Counted from the first letter of the stretch, positions 1 to 5,690 are shown. The stretch: 6,905 nt of DNA from Bacteroidales bacterium (GCA_007132365.1 SLOS01000274.1:1-6905), one strand, 5' to 3'. Numbers and translations are program-made. Notes: generated from the sequence alone by a model not told the origin.

Positions 1-136
1 AAAACTCTTCATAGGCGGGGATTGTATCTTTGGTATATCCCTCAAGGTTCATAAGGAAATCGGAAAAGTCAGAATGAAACAGCCAGTTATAGGCTTTTTC
101 CCTGTCTTCAATCCTCGCTTCAGTAAGTTCAATCAT
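1..136 (-). CDS. GNAT-like acetyltransferase, N-terminal fragment (cut by window edge)
   Basis: On the minus strand an ATG at 136-134 opens a reading frame that runs without a stop off the left edge, giving 45 residues. The start MIELTEARIEDREKAYNWLF, followed by a stretch ending NIP-like as TIPAYEEF, resembles the N-termini of GNAT N-acetyltransferases, where an early strand leads into helix 1. The acetyl-CoA binding motif lies outside the window, so the GNAT assignment rests on resemblance alone. The frame is supported by typical codon use and by a -7 box (157-164) ending 20 bases upstream of the ATG. The gene is divergent from the secreted repeat protein at 570. No substrate can be suggested. 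Real gene: likely; GNAT membership: moderate. Confidence 0.6.
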   Translation of the reverse strand, partial: MIELTEARIEDREKAYNWLFHSDFSDFLMNLEGYTKDTIPAYEEF

Positions 137-156
137 AGTAATATTGCTTTTTAGTT

Positions 157-164
157 CAAATATA
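157..164 (-). promoter_or_regulatory. Bacteroidota -7 promoter box for the GNAT-like gene
   Basis: Read on the minus strand the sequence is TATATTTG, a perfect match to the Bacteroidota TAnnTTTG box. It would start transcription at about 150 and give a leader of about 15 bases. No TTTG-like -33 element is visible at the usual 19-21 base spacing, so the call is tentative. Confidence 0.4.
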
Positions 165-273
165 ATAGAAATATTTATTGAAAGTATGCATTTAATCAAT
201 CTAAATAGTTAACCCGGCCAAATATTTGGAATTTCAGTCTTCGTCAGGAATTGCAGGTTAATTTGCGCATGTT

Positions 274-299
274 AAGTCCCTCTAAGATAGAGCGGACTT
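274..299. other. Bulged hairpin in the divergent intergenic region
   Basis: AAGTCC (274-279) pairs with GGACTT (294-299), and CTCT (280-283) pairs with AGAG (289-292). The loop AAGAT has five bases and C293 is bulged, giving ten base pairs in total. On the plus strand only TTTATA follows, so it is a poor intrinsic terminator. No gene on either strand ends here. It could be part of a small RNA, a leader structure or chance. Confidence 0.3.
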
Positions 300-465
300 T
301 ATAGTAAGATGCTGCCAGTAGTTAATTATTGTTAAAAAAAACGGATTTTTGATAGGGTGTGACATATCCTTTCCGGTCTTAATTACACAAAGGCACTGAA
401 TTCATGCAGGCTGGCTCAAACCATAATTCAGACAGATGTTTTATAATAACCTGGACCTGAGTATC

Positions 466-495
466 AATTAATGATCTGAAAATGGTAATTAATGA
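466..495. repeat. Pair of 9-bp direct repeats with a 21-bp period
   Basis: AATTAATGA occurs at 466-474 and again at 487-495; extending to 11 bases leaves one mismatch. The 12-base spacer puts the copies 21 bases apart, two helical turns, about 75 bases before the ATG at 570. This is the geometry of paired sites for a dimeric activator such as a LytTR-type regulator, but the repeat itself is not the LytTR consensus. The region is AT-rich, so chance is a real alternative. Confidence 0.3.
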
Positions 496-569
496 ACAAA
501 ATAACCGTTAATATGTAAGTATAGTTAAATAAAGGAAAATATAGCACATTATTATTTAAAATATTGATT

Positions 570-1523
570 ATGAGACAAATTGGAATAATTTTTATCTTTT
601 TGCTTTTTCAGCAAATGATAAACGCACAGATTGAGATGCCTGAAATGATGGAGATTCAGGATATTGCCAGTATAGACACAACCTATACCTATGAATGGAA
701 TGAGGAAAATGAAAAATGGGAAATTTATGCACGCAACCTTCATTTCATTGATGAGACCAGACTGGTTACCAGTGTGCTCAACCAACGCTGGTATCCTGAA
801 CAAAAGGTATGGGAAAACCATGAGCAGACACTCAAAAACTATGATGAAAGGGGTAATGAAGTGCAATCCATATTACAGCAGTGGAACATAAATGCACAGG
901 ATTGGATCAATGTGCAGATGAAGACCACCACATATGACCGAAGGGGCAATGAGGCGGAAATTCTTTACCAGGAATGGCACAGACCAACTGAAGAGTGGTT
1001 CAACACGGTTGTTTACCTGATTTCATATAACCGCGATTTTGAGAAAAGTGAGGTTGTTGTTCGTACTTTTGCGGGGATGCAAAGGACCTGGGACAATTAC
1101 ATGAGATTTTCGTTCAGCTACAATGAAGGCTACGGACCTCCCAGTGAGGTCCTGGTAGAGACATGGAGAAAACCTGAAAACTACTGGCAGACATTTGGAC
1201 GCTACAGCCTTTCCTATAATCACAGGGGTAAGATTACCCAGGAAACAAGGGCTACATGGAGTGAAAGTCAAAGAGACTGGGTTTTGGGAGTAAGGTATCT
1301 TATCTCATACCGGAGGGAGAACAAAATTGAGGATGTTGAGCAGAGATGGGATTACGGCACAAATCGATGGGTTAACTCCTTAAGAAAAACCTTTGCTTAT
1401 GATGATAATACCGGTGAGCTTTCGGAAGAGACTGTATACAGGTGGAACCGTACTGACGACCAGTGGGCTGTTGAGTCAAGATTCCTCTATACAAACATTA
1501 AACCTGAAGAAGCAGAAGCCTGA
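570..1523 (+). CDS. Secreted nine-repeat W-x6-W protein of unknown function
   Basis: This 317-residue protein starts with a signal peptide: charge at R2, hydrophobic residues 4-13, probable cleavage after A19 in NAQ. I chose ATG 570 because the in-frame TTG at 564 only adds two residues before the signal peptide. Residues 41-308 form about nine repeats of roughly 31 residues. Each has two aromatics seven apart: W43/W50, W74/W81, W105/W112, W136/W143, F167/W174, W199/W206, W230/W237, W260/W267 and W292/W299. Between them lie strand-like segments and a YD-x-x-GN-x-E or SYN turn at about residues 91, 122, 153, 184, 216, 247 and 277. Similar YD/GN/W repeats occur in exported Bacteroidota proteins, and the array is probably a beta-rich repeat fold. 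No type IX C-terminal sorting domain or lipobox is visible, so a soluble periplasmic or secreted location is inferred. Function is unknown. It is transcribed alone and followed by a strong terminator. Confidence 0.88.
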   Translation: MRQIGIIFIFLLFQQMINAQIEMPEMMEIQDIASIDTTYTYEWNEENEKWEIYARNLHFIDETRLVTSVLNQRWYPEQKVWENHEQTLKNYDERGNEVQSILQQWNINAQDWINVQMKTTTYDRRGNEAEILYQEWHRPTEEWFNTVVYLISYNRDFEKSEVVVRTFAGMQRTWDNYMRFSFSYNEGYGPPSEVLVETWRKPENYWQTFGRYSLSYNHRGKITQETRATWSESQRDWVLGVRYLISYRRENKIEDVEQRWDYGTNRWVNSLRKTFAYDDNTGELSEETVYRWNRTDDQWAVESRFLYTNIKPEEAEA

Positions 1524-1584
1524 GCAGTGGGAAAGTATTCCATGCATCCTGTTGCGGGAATCATCAATATGAACTTTTAGTATT

Positions 1585-1618
1585 TCAAAAAGGCCGGCCG
1601 GATTGCCGGCCTTTTTGA
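1585..1618 (+). terminator. Strong intrinsic terminator after the repeat protein
   Basis: A perfect 14-bp stem pairs 1585-1598 with 1605-1618 around a six-base loop (1599-1604). The stem has an A5 run on the left, a GGCCGGC core and a T5 run on the right. It lies 61 bases after the stop at 1523. It also has U-tract geometry on the minus strand, but no minus-strand gene ends here, so it mainly isolates the repeat-protein gene from the GroES-like gene. Confidence 0.9.
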
Positions 1619-1619
1619 G

Positions 1620-1650
1620 CTTGGAGGAAACCAAAGTTTTCTTAACTTTG
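1620..1650 (+). promoter_or_regulatory. Bacteroidota-type promoter for the GroES-like gene
   Basis: CTTG at 1620-1623 is a three-of-four match to the TTTG -33 element. After 19 bases, TAACTTTG at 1643-1650 matches the TAnnTTTG -7 box perfectly. Transcription would begin near 1655, just after the terminator, giving a leader of about 40 bases before ATG 1696. This is the best two-element promoter in the window. Confidence 0.6.
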
Positions 1651-1651
1651 G
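1631..1651. repeat. 8-bp inverted repeat overlapping the -7 box
   Basis: CCAAAGTT (1631-1638) and AACTTTGG (1644-1651) are perfect inverted repeats with a five-base spacer. The right arm lies almost entirely within the -7 box, so a bound protein would block the promoter. The inferred start site is downstream, so the palindrome would act as DNA rather than RNA. Operator function is inferred. Confidence 0.35.
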
Positions 1652-1695
1652 CCTGTCCATAAGTGATCGTTATTAACCGGATTTAAATATCAATA

Positions 1696-2079
1696 ATGTC
1701 ATTTTTTCTTGATAACCAGGATGTCGATAAATTCATAGTAATTGGCGACAGGGTGCTTCTCAAACCTAAAAGTCCTCAGCAGAAAACCCGTTCCGGACTG
1801 TTTTTACCCCCGGGATTTGAGGATAAGCAGAAAGTGAGTTGTGGCTATGTAATTAAATCAGGCCCCGGTTATCCAATTCCCACTCTCCCTGAGGCCCATG
1901 AACCCTGGAAAAAAAGTGATGAGAAACAGAACTATTTTCCCCTGCAGGTCCGAACCGGAGATCTGGCCGTTTTTCTTCAGGAAAATTCATATCTGATAGA
2001 ATTTAATAAGGAAAAATATATAATTGTGCCCCATTCAGCCATCCTGATGCTGATCAGGGAGGATGATCTTGTGGAATAG
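1696..2079 (+). CDS. GroES-like co-chaperone (Cpn10 fold), enlarged paralogue
   Basis: The 127-residue product has the GroES layout. VIGDRVLLKP (15-24) is the first strand. A mobile-loop segment, KTRSGLFLPPG (30-40), keeps a hydrophobic tripeptide (LFL) where GroES has IVL for docking on GroEL. GYVIKSGPG (50-58) corresponds to GEVLAVGNG. VRTGDLAVF (85-93) and the closing strands EKYIIVPHSAILMLI (106-120) complete the fold. Compared with E. coli GroES (97 residues) it has about ten extra N-terminal residues. The roof segment between G58 and V85 has 26 residues, where GroES has about 12. No groEL is adjacent, so it is probably not the main GroES but a paralogue of a kind I associate with Bacteroidota. 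It may cap GroEL or have a different partner. It probably shares a transcript with the SDR gene, 76 bases downstream. Confidence 0.85.
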   Translation: MSFFLDNQDVDKFIVIGDRVLLKPKSPQQKTRSGLFLPPGFEDKQKVSCGYVIKSGPGYPIPTLPEAHEPWKKSDEKQNYFPLQVRTGDLAVFLQENSYLIEFNKEKYIIVPHSAILMLIREDDLVE

Positions 2080-2155
2080 AGTTGTAAAAAGTGGAACTGC
2101 AAATCACCTGACAGTCCCGAATATATTATTTGATTGATAATATGACAACCAGACT

Positions 2156-2944
2156 ATGGACCTTTTACTAAATGATAAGAAAATTATGGTTACCGGTGGC
2201 AGCAAAGGCATTGGACTTGCTTGCGCCAAAGTACTTGCCGCTGAGGGAGCAGACATTATTATATCCTCAAGATCCCGGGAGAATCTCGAAGCAGCTGCAA
2301 GGCAGATTGGCAGTCAAAAGGGGAAGCTGCATATTTTCCCGGCCGATGTATCAAGGATGGAGGAAATAGATGCACTTGCTGAATTTGTAAAAAAACGTTT
2401 CGGATACCTTGACGGGTTAGTGATAAACAGCGGGGGGCCGCCTATGGGTTCAGCCCTGGGCCACACCGATGAAGACTGGATGTCGGCCGTTAACTCACTT
2501 CTTATGCCGGTTATTCGTCTCACACGATACTTTGTGCCTGAAATGCAAGCCAGAAAATTTGGCCGGATAATCAGTATATCATCAACCGGTGTCAAACAAC
2601 CTATACAGGGACTTGTACTGAGCAATTCTATACGCCAGGCTGTCGGAGCCTACCTGAAAACTCTTTCGGTTGAGGTGGCAGGGAGTAACGTGTTCGTAAA
2701 TAGTTTATTGCCTGGTGCAACAGATACAGACCGCCTTTCTTCCCTGCTCGAAAACGTAGCGAAAGATACCGGAAAAAGTGTTGATGAAATAGTTGAGCTG
2801 CGAAAAAAATCCATTCCTGCCGGTAAATTTGGAGAACCTGCTAATCTTGCCGCTCTTGCCGCTTTTCTGCTATCGGAGAAAAATGGTTACATAACCGGCC
2901 AGAGTATTGCCGTTGACGGCGGTATGGTTCTGTTTCCATTTTAG
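2156..2944 (+). CDS. SDR-family protein with altered catalytic residues (FabG-like)
   Basis: The 262-residue product is a full-length Rossmann-fold short-chain dehydrogenase/reductase homologue. Visible landmarks are the nucleotide loop TGGSKGIG (13-20), an acidic ADV motif (63-65), NSGG (91-94) in place of NNAG, N113, S143, LLPGATDTDR (184-193) and the C-terminal ITGQSIAVDGG (246-256). Aligned without gaps to E. coli FabG from its Ser138, the catalytic Tyr falls on S156 and the Lys on R160, so YxxxK reads SNSIR. Such substitutions occur in a known 3-oxoacyl-ACP-reductase-like SDR subgroup that departs from the usual catalytic tetrad, so this is not random decay. NAD(P) binding is likely, but the substrate and even the oxidoreductase activity are uncertain. 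The gene has no clear promoter of its own and probably follows the GroES-like gene in one transcript. It is convergent with the small secreted-protein gene. Confidence 0.88.
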   Translation: MDLLLNDKKIMVTGGSKGIGLACAKVLAAEGADIIISSRSRENLEAAARQIGSQKGKLHIFPADVSRMEEIDALAEFVKKRFGYLDGLVINSGGPPMGSALGHTDEDWMSAVNSLLMPVIRLTRYFVPEMQARKFGRIISISSTGVKQPIQGLVLSNSIRQAVGAYLKTLSVEVAGSNVFVNSLLPGATDTDRLSSLLENVAKDTGKSVDEIVELRKKSIPAGKFGEPANLAALAAFLLSEKNGYITGQSIAVDGGMVLFPF

Positions 2945-2980
2945 CCGGTTTTCCGGGGGGATTACCTTACTTGCAGGAGA

Positions 2981-3340
2981 TCATTTTGCCGGGGGGTAAA
3001 AATATCCAGGATCTGCCATCCATGCTTCGAGGTCAATGACACTTTCAGTTTCCCCGTAAGGGAGTAAATAATAAAAATGGTCCGGGTCATACATCCAGCC
3101 AGACAACTGAATCTCTGCCTCCCTTAAATCATTAATTGGGGAAAACCTGAAGTAATCAGCATCGGTCATCCACTTTTCAATTGTGAGTTTTTGTTCAGCA
3201 ACGTTTTCAGTAAGATAAAAAAATTCTGCATCCGCAATTCTCTTACTATGTTTTTTTCCTGTTTGATTAGCCCCGGCGGAAGCCGAAATAAAACTTATCA
3301 ATATGAGGGCTGTTGCAGATTTAATAATGAACGTCTTCAT
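2981..3340 (-). CDS. Small secreted protein with three WM-D-[YH]F repeats, unknown function
   Basis: The 119-residue product has a clear signal peptide: K2, hydrophobic residues 9-18, likely cleavage after A22 or A24. The mature part has three repeats at an exact 25-residue period: W57-M-T-D-A-D-Y-F64, W82-M-Y-D-P-D-H-F89 and W107-M-A-D-P-G-Y-F114. Each is preceded by an E-x-x-[LI]-x-[IL] segment. A weaker half copy, DAEFFYL, sits at 37-43. The chain ends shortly after the last repeat at PPAK. I recall comparable short repeats in exported Bacteroidota proteins but know no function. No cysteines or membrane anchors are visible, so it should be a soluble periplasmic or secreted protein. No TAnnTTTG box is seen upstream on this strand. 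It ends 36 bases from the convergent SDR gene with no T-tract hairpin between them. Confidence 0.8.
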   Translation of the reverse strand: MKTFIIKSATALILISFISASAGANQTGKKHSKRIADAEFFYLTENVAEQKLTIEKWMTDADYFRFSPINDLREAEIQLSGWMYDPDHFYYLLPYGETESVIDLEAWMADPGYFYPPAK

Positions 3341-3557
3341 GATGCTATAGTGTTAGTTTAGTATTATTTGATTTTAAAATTCTTTAATCTTGTTTATGTG
3401 TCTACAGATTAGACGAAATAGCGAGGACTTTGTTACATTTTCCTGTATTTCTTTTTATTTTAATACAGATTATGTGCCAATCAGGATATTGCTCACAATA
3501 ACAGGTGGTTACTAAGTGATCATTTAATTATTCCAGATGTTTTTATATGAAACCTGA

Positions 3558-3565
3558 TAATTTTG
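3558..3565 (+). promoter_or_regulatory. -7 promoter box for the symporter
   Basis: TAATTTTG matches the Bacteroidota TAnnTTTG box exactly. Transcription would start at about 3570-3572, leaving a leader of about 115 bases. No TTTG is visible 19-21 bases upstream, which would fit a promoter that needs an activator. The last base is the first base of the palindrome at 3565-3582. Confidence 0.45.
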
Positions 3566-3592
3566 TGTCCGTAAACGGACACTGCACGGACA
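3565..3592. promoter_or_regulatory. Operator-like palindrome with a third half-site at the symporter promoter
   Basis: GTGTCCGT (3565-3572) and ACGGACAC (3575-3582) are perfect 8-bp inverted repeats separated by AA. ACGGACA recurs at 3586-3592, 11 bases after its first copy at 3575, so it lies on the same helical face. The array covers the inferred transcription start, the classic place for a repressor site. AAACCTG (3550-3556) and CAGGTTT (3591-3597) form an outer inverted repeat around it. The GC-rich site stands out from its AT-rich surroundings. The regulator is not in the window. Confidence 0.5.
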
Positions 3593-3611
3593 GGTTTGTT
3601 AGTATTCCCAG

Positions 3612-3645
3612 GCAACCGGATTATTTTTTTGTTTTACCGGTTTGC
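3612..3645 (+). other. Possible leader hairpin upstream of the symporter
   Basis: GCAACCGG (3612-3619) can pair with CCGGTTTGC (3637-3645), with one bulged base and a 17-base T-rich loop. It sits 42 bases before ATG 3688 in the predicted leader. The long loop and lack of a trailing T-run argue against a terminator. It may be a leader structure or chance. Confidence 0.25.
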
Positions 3646-3687
3646 ATTAAAAAAATATTATTTTAGCGGCATATTAGTTACAGGATT

Positions 3688-5397
3688 ATGCAAAAACTGA
3701 ATGATTTTCTTCTTCTGATTGATAGTTATATCGGCAGCGGTCCCTGGTTTGTTTACCTGCTCCTGGGTACGGGTATATTTTTCACCCTTTATCTCGGATT
3801 TCCGCAGTTGCGGTATTTCAGACATGCCATCAGGGTTGTTACCGGAAAGTTTGATAAAGCAACGGATATAGGAGACACATCCCACTTCCAGGCTCTCACC
3901 ACGGCGCTTTCGGGAACGGTTGGAACAGGTAATATAGCCGGTGTGGCACTTGCAATCCACATGGGTGGTCCTGCGGCACTTTTCTGGATGCTGATAACCG
4001 GGATGTTCGGTATGACCCTCAAATTTGTTGAGGTCACCATATCTCATAAGTACCGTGAGAAAGATCAGAAGGGTATGATCGCCGGAGGCCCGATGTATTA
4101 CATGAGCAAGCGCCTCAACATTAAGCTTCCAAACAAAAGGATCCTGAACACCGGTAAATGGCTTGGGATTTTTTTTGCGGGAGCCACCATCCTCTCATCA
4201 ATAGGGACCGGCAATCTTCCCCAGATAAACAGTATTTCCAATTCCATTTTTGCAACATTTGGAATACCTCATTTAATTACCGGAGGGATACTTGCCATAT
4301 TGCTCGCATTTGTCATACTGGGGGGCATAAAACGTATAGCCCAGGTTACTTCCCGCCTGGTTCCGGTGATGGCATTTATATATCTGATAGGGGCACTTGC
4401 GGTTCTTATATTTAATTATCAAAATATCATACCGTCTGTTGTCTCCATTTTTTCAGATGTGTTTACGGGAACAGCGGCTACCGGAGGTTTTCTTGGTGCT
4501 TCGGTTATTTATGCCTTTAAACTTGGTGTTAACAGGGGGCTCTTCTCCAATGAGGCGGGACAGGGTTCTGCCCCGATTGCCCACGCGGCTGCCCGGGCCC
4601 ATGAACCTGTTTCTGAAGGAATGGTAGGCATTCTTGAACCTTTTATTGATACCATCTGCATATGTACTCTTACAGGACTTGTGCTGCTCTCGTCCGGAGT
4701 CTGGAAGGAAAAAGTAGGCAACCTCTTCCAGTCCACCGACATGATTATCCTTGCAGGTGATTATGATGAAACAATAAAAGCAGACCAGGAGAAGCTCTTT
4801 TCATACCTTGACGGTGAAACTCCCATGCCCTTTTTTTCCGGGAGTCTTGAGATACGCGAGGGCATAATTGAAAATGGGGTTACACTTATCCATTCCCGGT
4901 CGATAGCCGAGGATGTTCGTGTTATGTTGGCCGGCGAGCCGTTTACCGGTATTTTGACCGTGGCAGCGGGGCGATTGCCGGCTGCAGCACCTGTATCATT
5001 TACTGGCAGGTCGCTGATACACAGTGCTCCTCTGACAGCCGAAGCATTTACCCGGAGCCATTTTGGTCACTGGGGCCAGTACATTGTTTCTATCGGACTT
5101 TTGCTATTTGCGTTTTCCACAGCTATCTCATGGTCATATTATGGGGACAGGGCAGTGACTTATCTTGCAGGTTCATCTTATGTGATCTATTACAGGATCG
5201 CATATGTGGTGCTGTTTTTTATTGCGGCATTTACCGATACAACAATTATCTGGACCCTGTCTTATATTACAATTGCGTTTATGACCATACCCAACCTTAT
5301 CGGGTTATTGTTGCTGCACCGTGAGATTAAAATGACGATTAAAGATTACTGGGTATTGTTCAGGGAAGAGTTCCCGGATGAAAAGGCATCTGAATAG
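3688..5397 (+). CDS. AGCS-family sodium:alanine/glycine symporter with extra extracytoplasmic domain
   Basis: The 569-residue inner-membrane protein belongs to the alanine/glycine:cation symporter family (TC 2.A.25), which imports small neutral amino acids with Na+. Family landmarks are ALSGTVGTGNIAGVA (73-87) in the broken helix lining the substrate site, AGGPMYYM (132-139), SSIGTGN (170-176) and FSNEAGQGSAPIAHAAA (286-302). Hydrophobic segments lie near 18-37, 70-92, 95-117, 157-177, 186-212, 222-243, 265-281, 318-337, 463-482, 498-517 and 519-544, matching the expected eleven. Family members are usually about 450-500 residues. The excess is a polar stretch at about 342-446 between TM8 and TM9, in the position of the extracellular gating loop (EL4 of LeuT-fold transporters), so it should face the periplasm. 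Substrate preference among alanine, glycine and others cannot be read from sequence. It has its own promoter region. Confidence 0.93.
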   Translation: MQKLNDFLLLIDSYIGSGPWFVYLLLGTGIFFTLYLGFPQLRYFRHAIRVVTGKFDKATDIGDTSHFQALTTALSGTVGTGNIAGVALAIHMGGPAALFWMLITGMFGMTLKFVEVTISHKYREKDQKGMIAGGPMYYMSKRLNIKLPNKRILNTGKWLGIFFAGATILSSIGTGNLPQINSISNSIFATFGIPHLITGGILAILLAFVILGGIKRIAQVTSRLVPVMAFIYLIGALAVLIFNYQNIIPSVVSIFSDVFTGTAATGGFLGASVIYAFKLGVNRGLFSNEAGQGSAPIAHAAARAHEPVSEGMVGILEPFIDTICICTLTGLVLLSSGVWKEKVGNLFQSTDMIILAGDYDETIKADQEKLFSYLDGETPMPFFSGSLEIREGIIENGVTLIHSRSIAEDVRVMLAGEPFTGILTVAAGRLPAAAPVSFTGRSLIHSAPLTAEAFTRSHFGHWGQYIVSIGLLLFAFSTAISWSYYGDRAVTYLAGSSYVIYYRIAYVVLFFIAAFTDTTIIWTLSYITIAFMTIPNLIGLLLLHREIKMTIKDYWVLFREEFPDEKASE

Positions 5398-5480
5398 ATC
5401 CTCATTAATAAAGGCACGGCCCGGGTGACATTACCCTCCCGGCTTAACAGGGCAAAAGGTAATGCTGAACAGACTTATTT

Positions 5481-5615
5481 ATGGCCAGGAAAGCATGTAA
5501 AAAAAAAGGGAACAAGAAAGAGAATCCCGGGAAGAGTAAACCTGATTACTCATGTTCCAAATGCGGGTTGAAGGCTGTACATGAAAAGCATCTCTGCAAA
5601 CCGGAAAAACTTTAA
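5481..5615 (+). CDS. 44-residue Lys/Cys-rich mini-protein, probable zinc site
   Basis: ATG 5481 opens a 45-codon frame ending in TAA at 5613-5615. The first 20 residues are strongly basic: MARKACKKKGNKKENPGKSK. The second half, YSCSKCGLKAVHEKHLCKPE (23-42), has C25-x2-C28 and then H34, H37 and C39, a set able to bind one Zn2+ in a zinc-ribbon or knuckle-like site. Very small lysine-rich proteins ending in a CxxCG...LCKPxK pattern are familiar to me from Bacteroidota and some other bacteria as conserved hypotheticals. That resemblance, more than length, supports a real gene. A nucleic-acid or ribosome-associated role is inferred from the charge only. It lies 83 bases after the symporter on the same strand, with no clear promoter or terminator between, so read-through from the symporter is possible. 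Confidence 0.7.
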   Translation: MARKACKKKGNKKENPGKSKPDYSCSKCGLKAVHEKHLCKPEKL

Positions 5616-5678
5616 GCCGGCTAATCTCCACTGGCACTTTTTGGGAAAATATGCTGCTGTGGCTACAACATGATTTCA

Positions 5679-5686
5679 TATCTTTG
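5679..5686 (+). promoter_or_regulatory. Possible -7 box next to the nucleotidyltransferase start
   Basis: TATCTTTG matches TAnnTTTG exactly and ends four bases before ATG 5691. A transcript from it would start at about the ATG, so it would be leaderless or begin translation at the in-frame ATG 5700. No good -33 element is seen. It may be a chance match. Confidence 0.25.
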
Positions 5687-5690
5687 CTGA

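Larger units (their letters stand above)
137..569. other. Divergent intergenic region, no gene seen
   Basis: These 433 bases separate the minus-strand GNAT-like gene from the plus-strand secreted repeat protein. They are AT-rich with stops in all frames, and I see no tRNA or small CDS worth calling. They hold the -7 box at 157-164, a bulged hairpin at 274-299, and a pair of 9-base direct repeats at 466-474 and 487-495. A perfect TAnnTTTG box for the gene at 570 is not present, so its promoter is not located. Confidence 0.6.
3341..3687. other. Intergenic regulatory region before the symporter
   Basis: These 347 bases lie between the start of the minus-strand secreted-protein gene and the start of the symporter. 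They are AT-rich and I see no believable gene. They hold a -7 box (3558-3565), an operator-like palindrome with a third half-site (3565-3592), an outer inverted repeat (3550-3556 with 3591-3597) and a leader hairpin (3612-3645). No promoter was recognised for the minus-strand gene. Confidence 0.6.

Noticed and set aside
442..447. TATAAT, a textbook sigma-70 -10 box
   Set aside because: Bacteroidota primary promoters use TAnnTTTG rather than TATAAT, there is no matching -35 element, and the site is over 120 bases from the gene at 570.
402..458. 18-codon ATG frame in the divergent intergenic region
   Set aside because: It is too short, with no motif or upstream signal; expected by chance.
564..569. 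TTG at 564 as the start of the repeat protein
   Set aside because: ATG 570 gives a normal signal peptide start (MRQIG), and the TTG adds only two residues with no better ribosome-binding site.
2953..2996. CCGGGGGG repeated at 2953-2960 and 2989-2996 as an attachment site or operator
   Set aside because: The second copy encodes PP near the end of the secreted protein; low-complexity G-runs with no mobile element nearby.
3403..3472. TACAGATTA repeated at 3403-3411 and 3464-3472
   Set aside because: Two 9-mers 61 bases apart in AT-rich DNA, with no helical phasing or link to a promoter; likely chance.
3547..3666. 39-codon plus-strand frame just before the symporter
   Set aside because: It runs through the -7 box and palindrome, begins upstream of the inferred transcription start, has no recognisable protein features and no ribosome-binding signal.
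3658..4047. Long minus-strand frame opposite the symporter start
   Set aside because: It is antisense to a strongly supported symporter, has an unnatural composition and no domain; a shadow frame.
5418..5443. GC-rich imperfect hairpin after the symporter as a terminator
   Set aside because: The stem is bulged with competing pairings (GGGT/ACCC versus CCGGG/CCCGG) and no T-run follows, so I do not call it.
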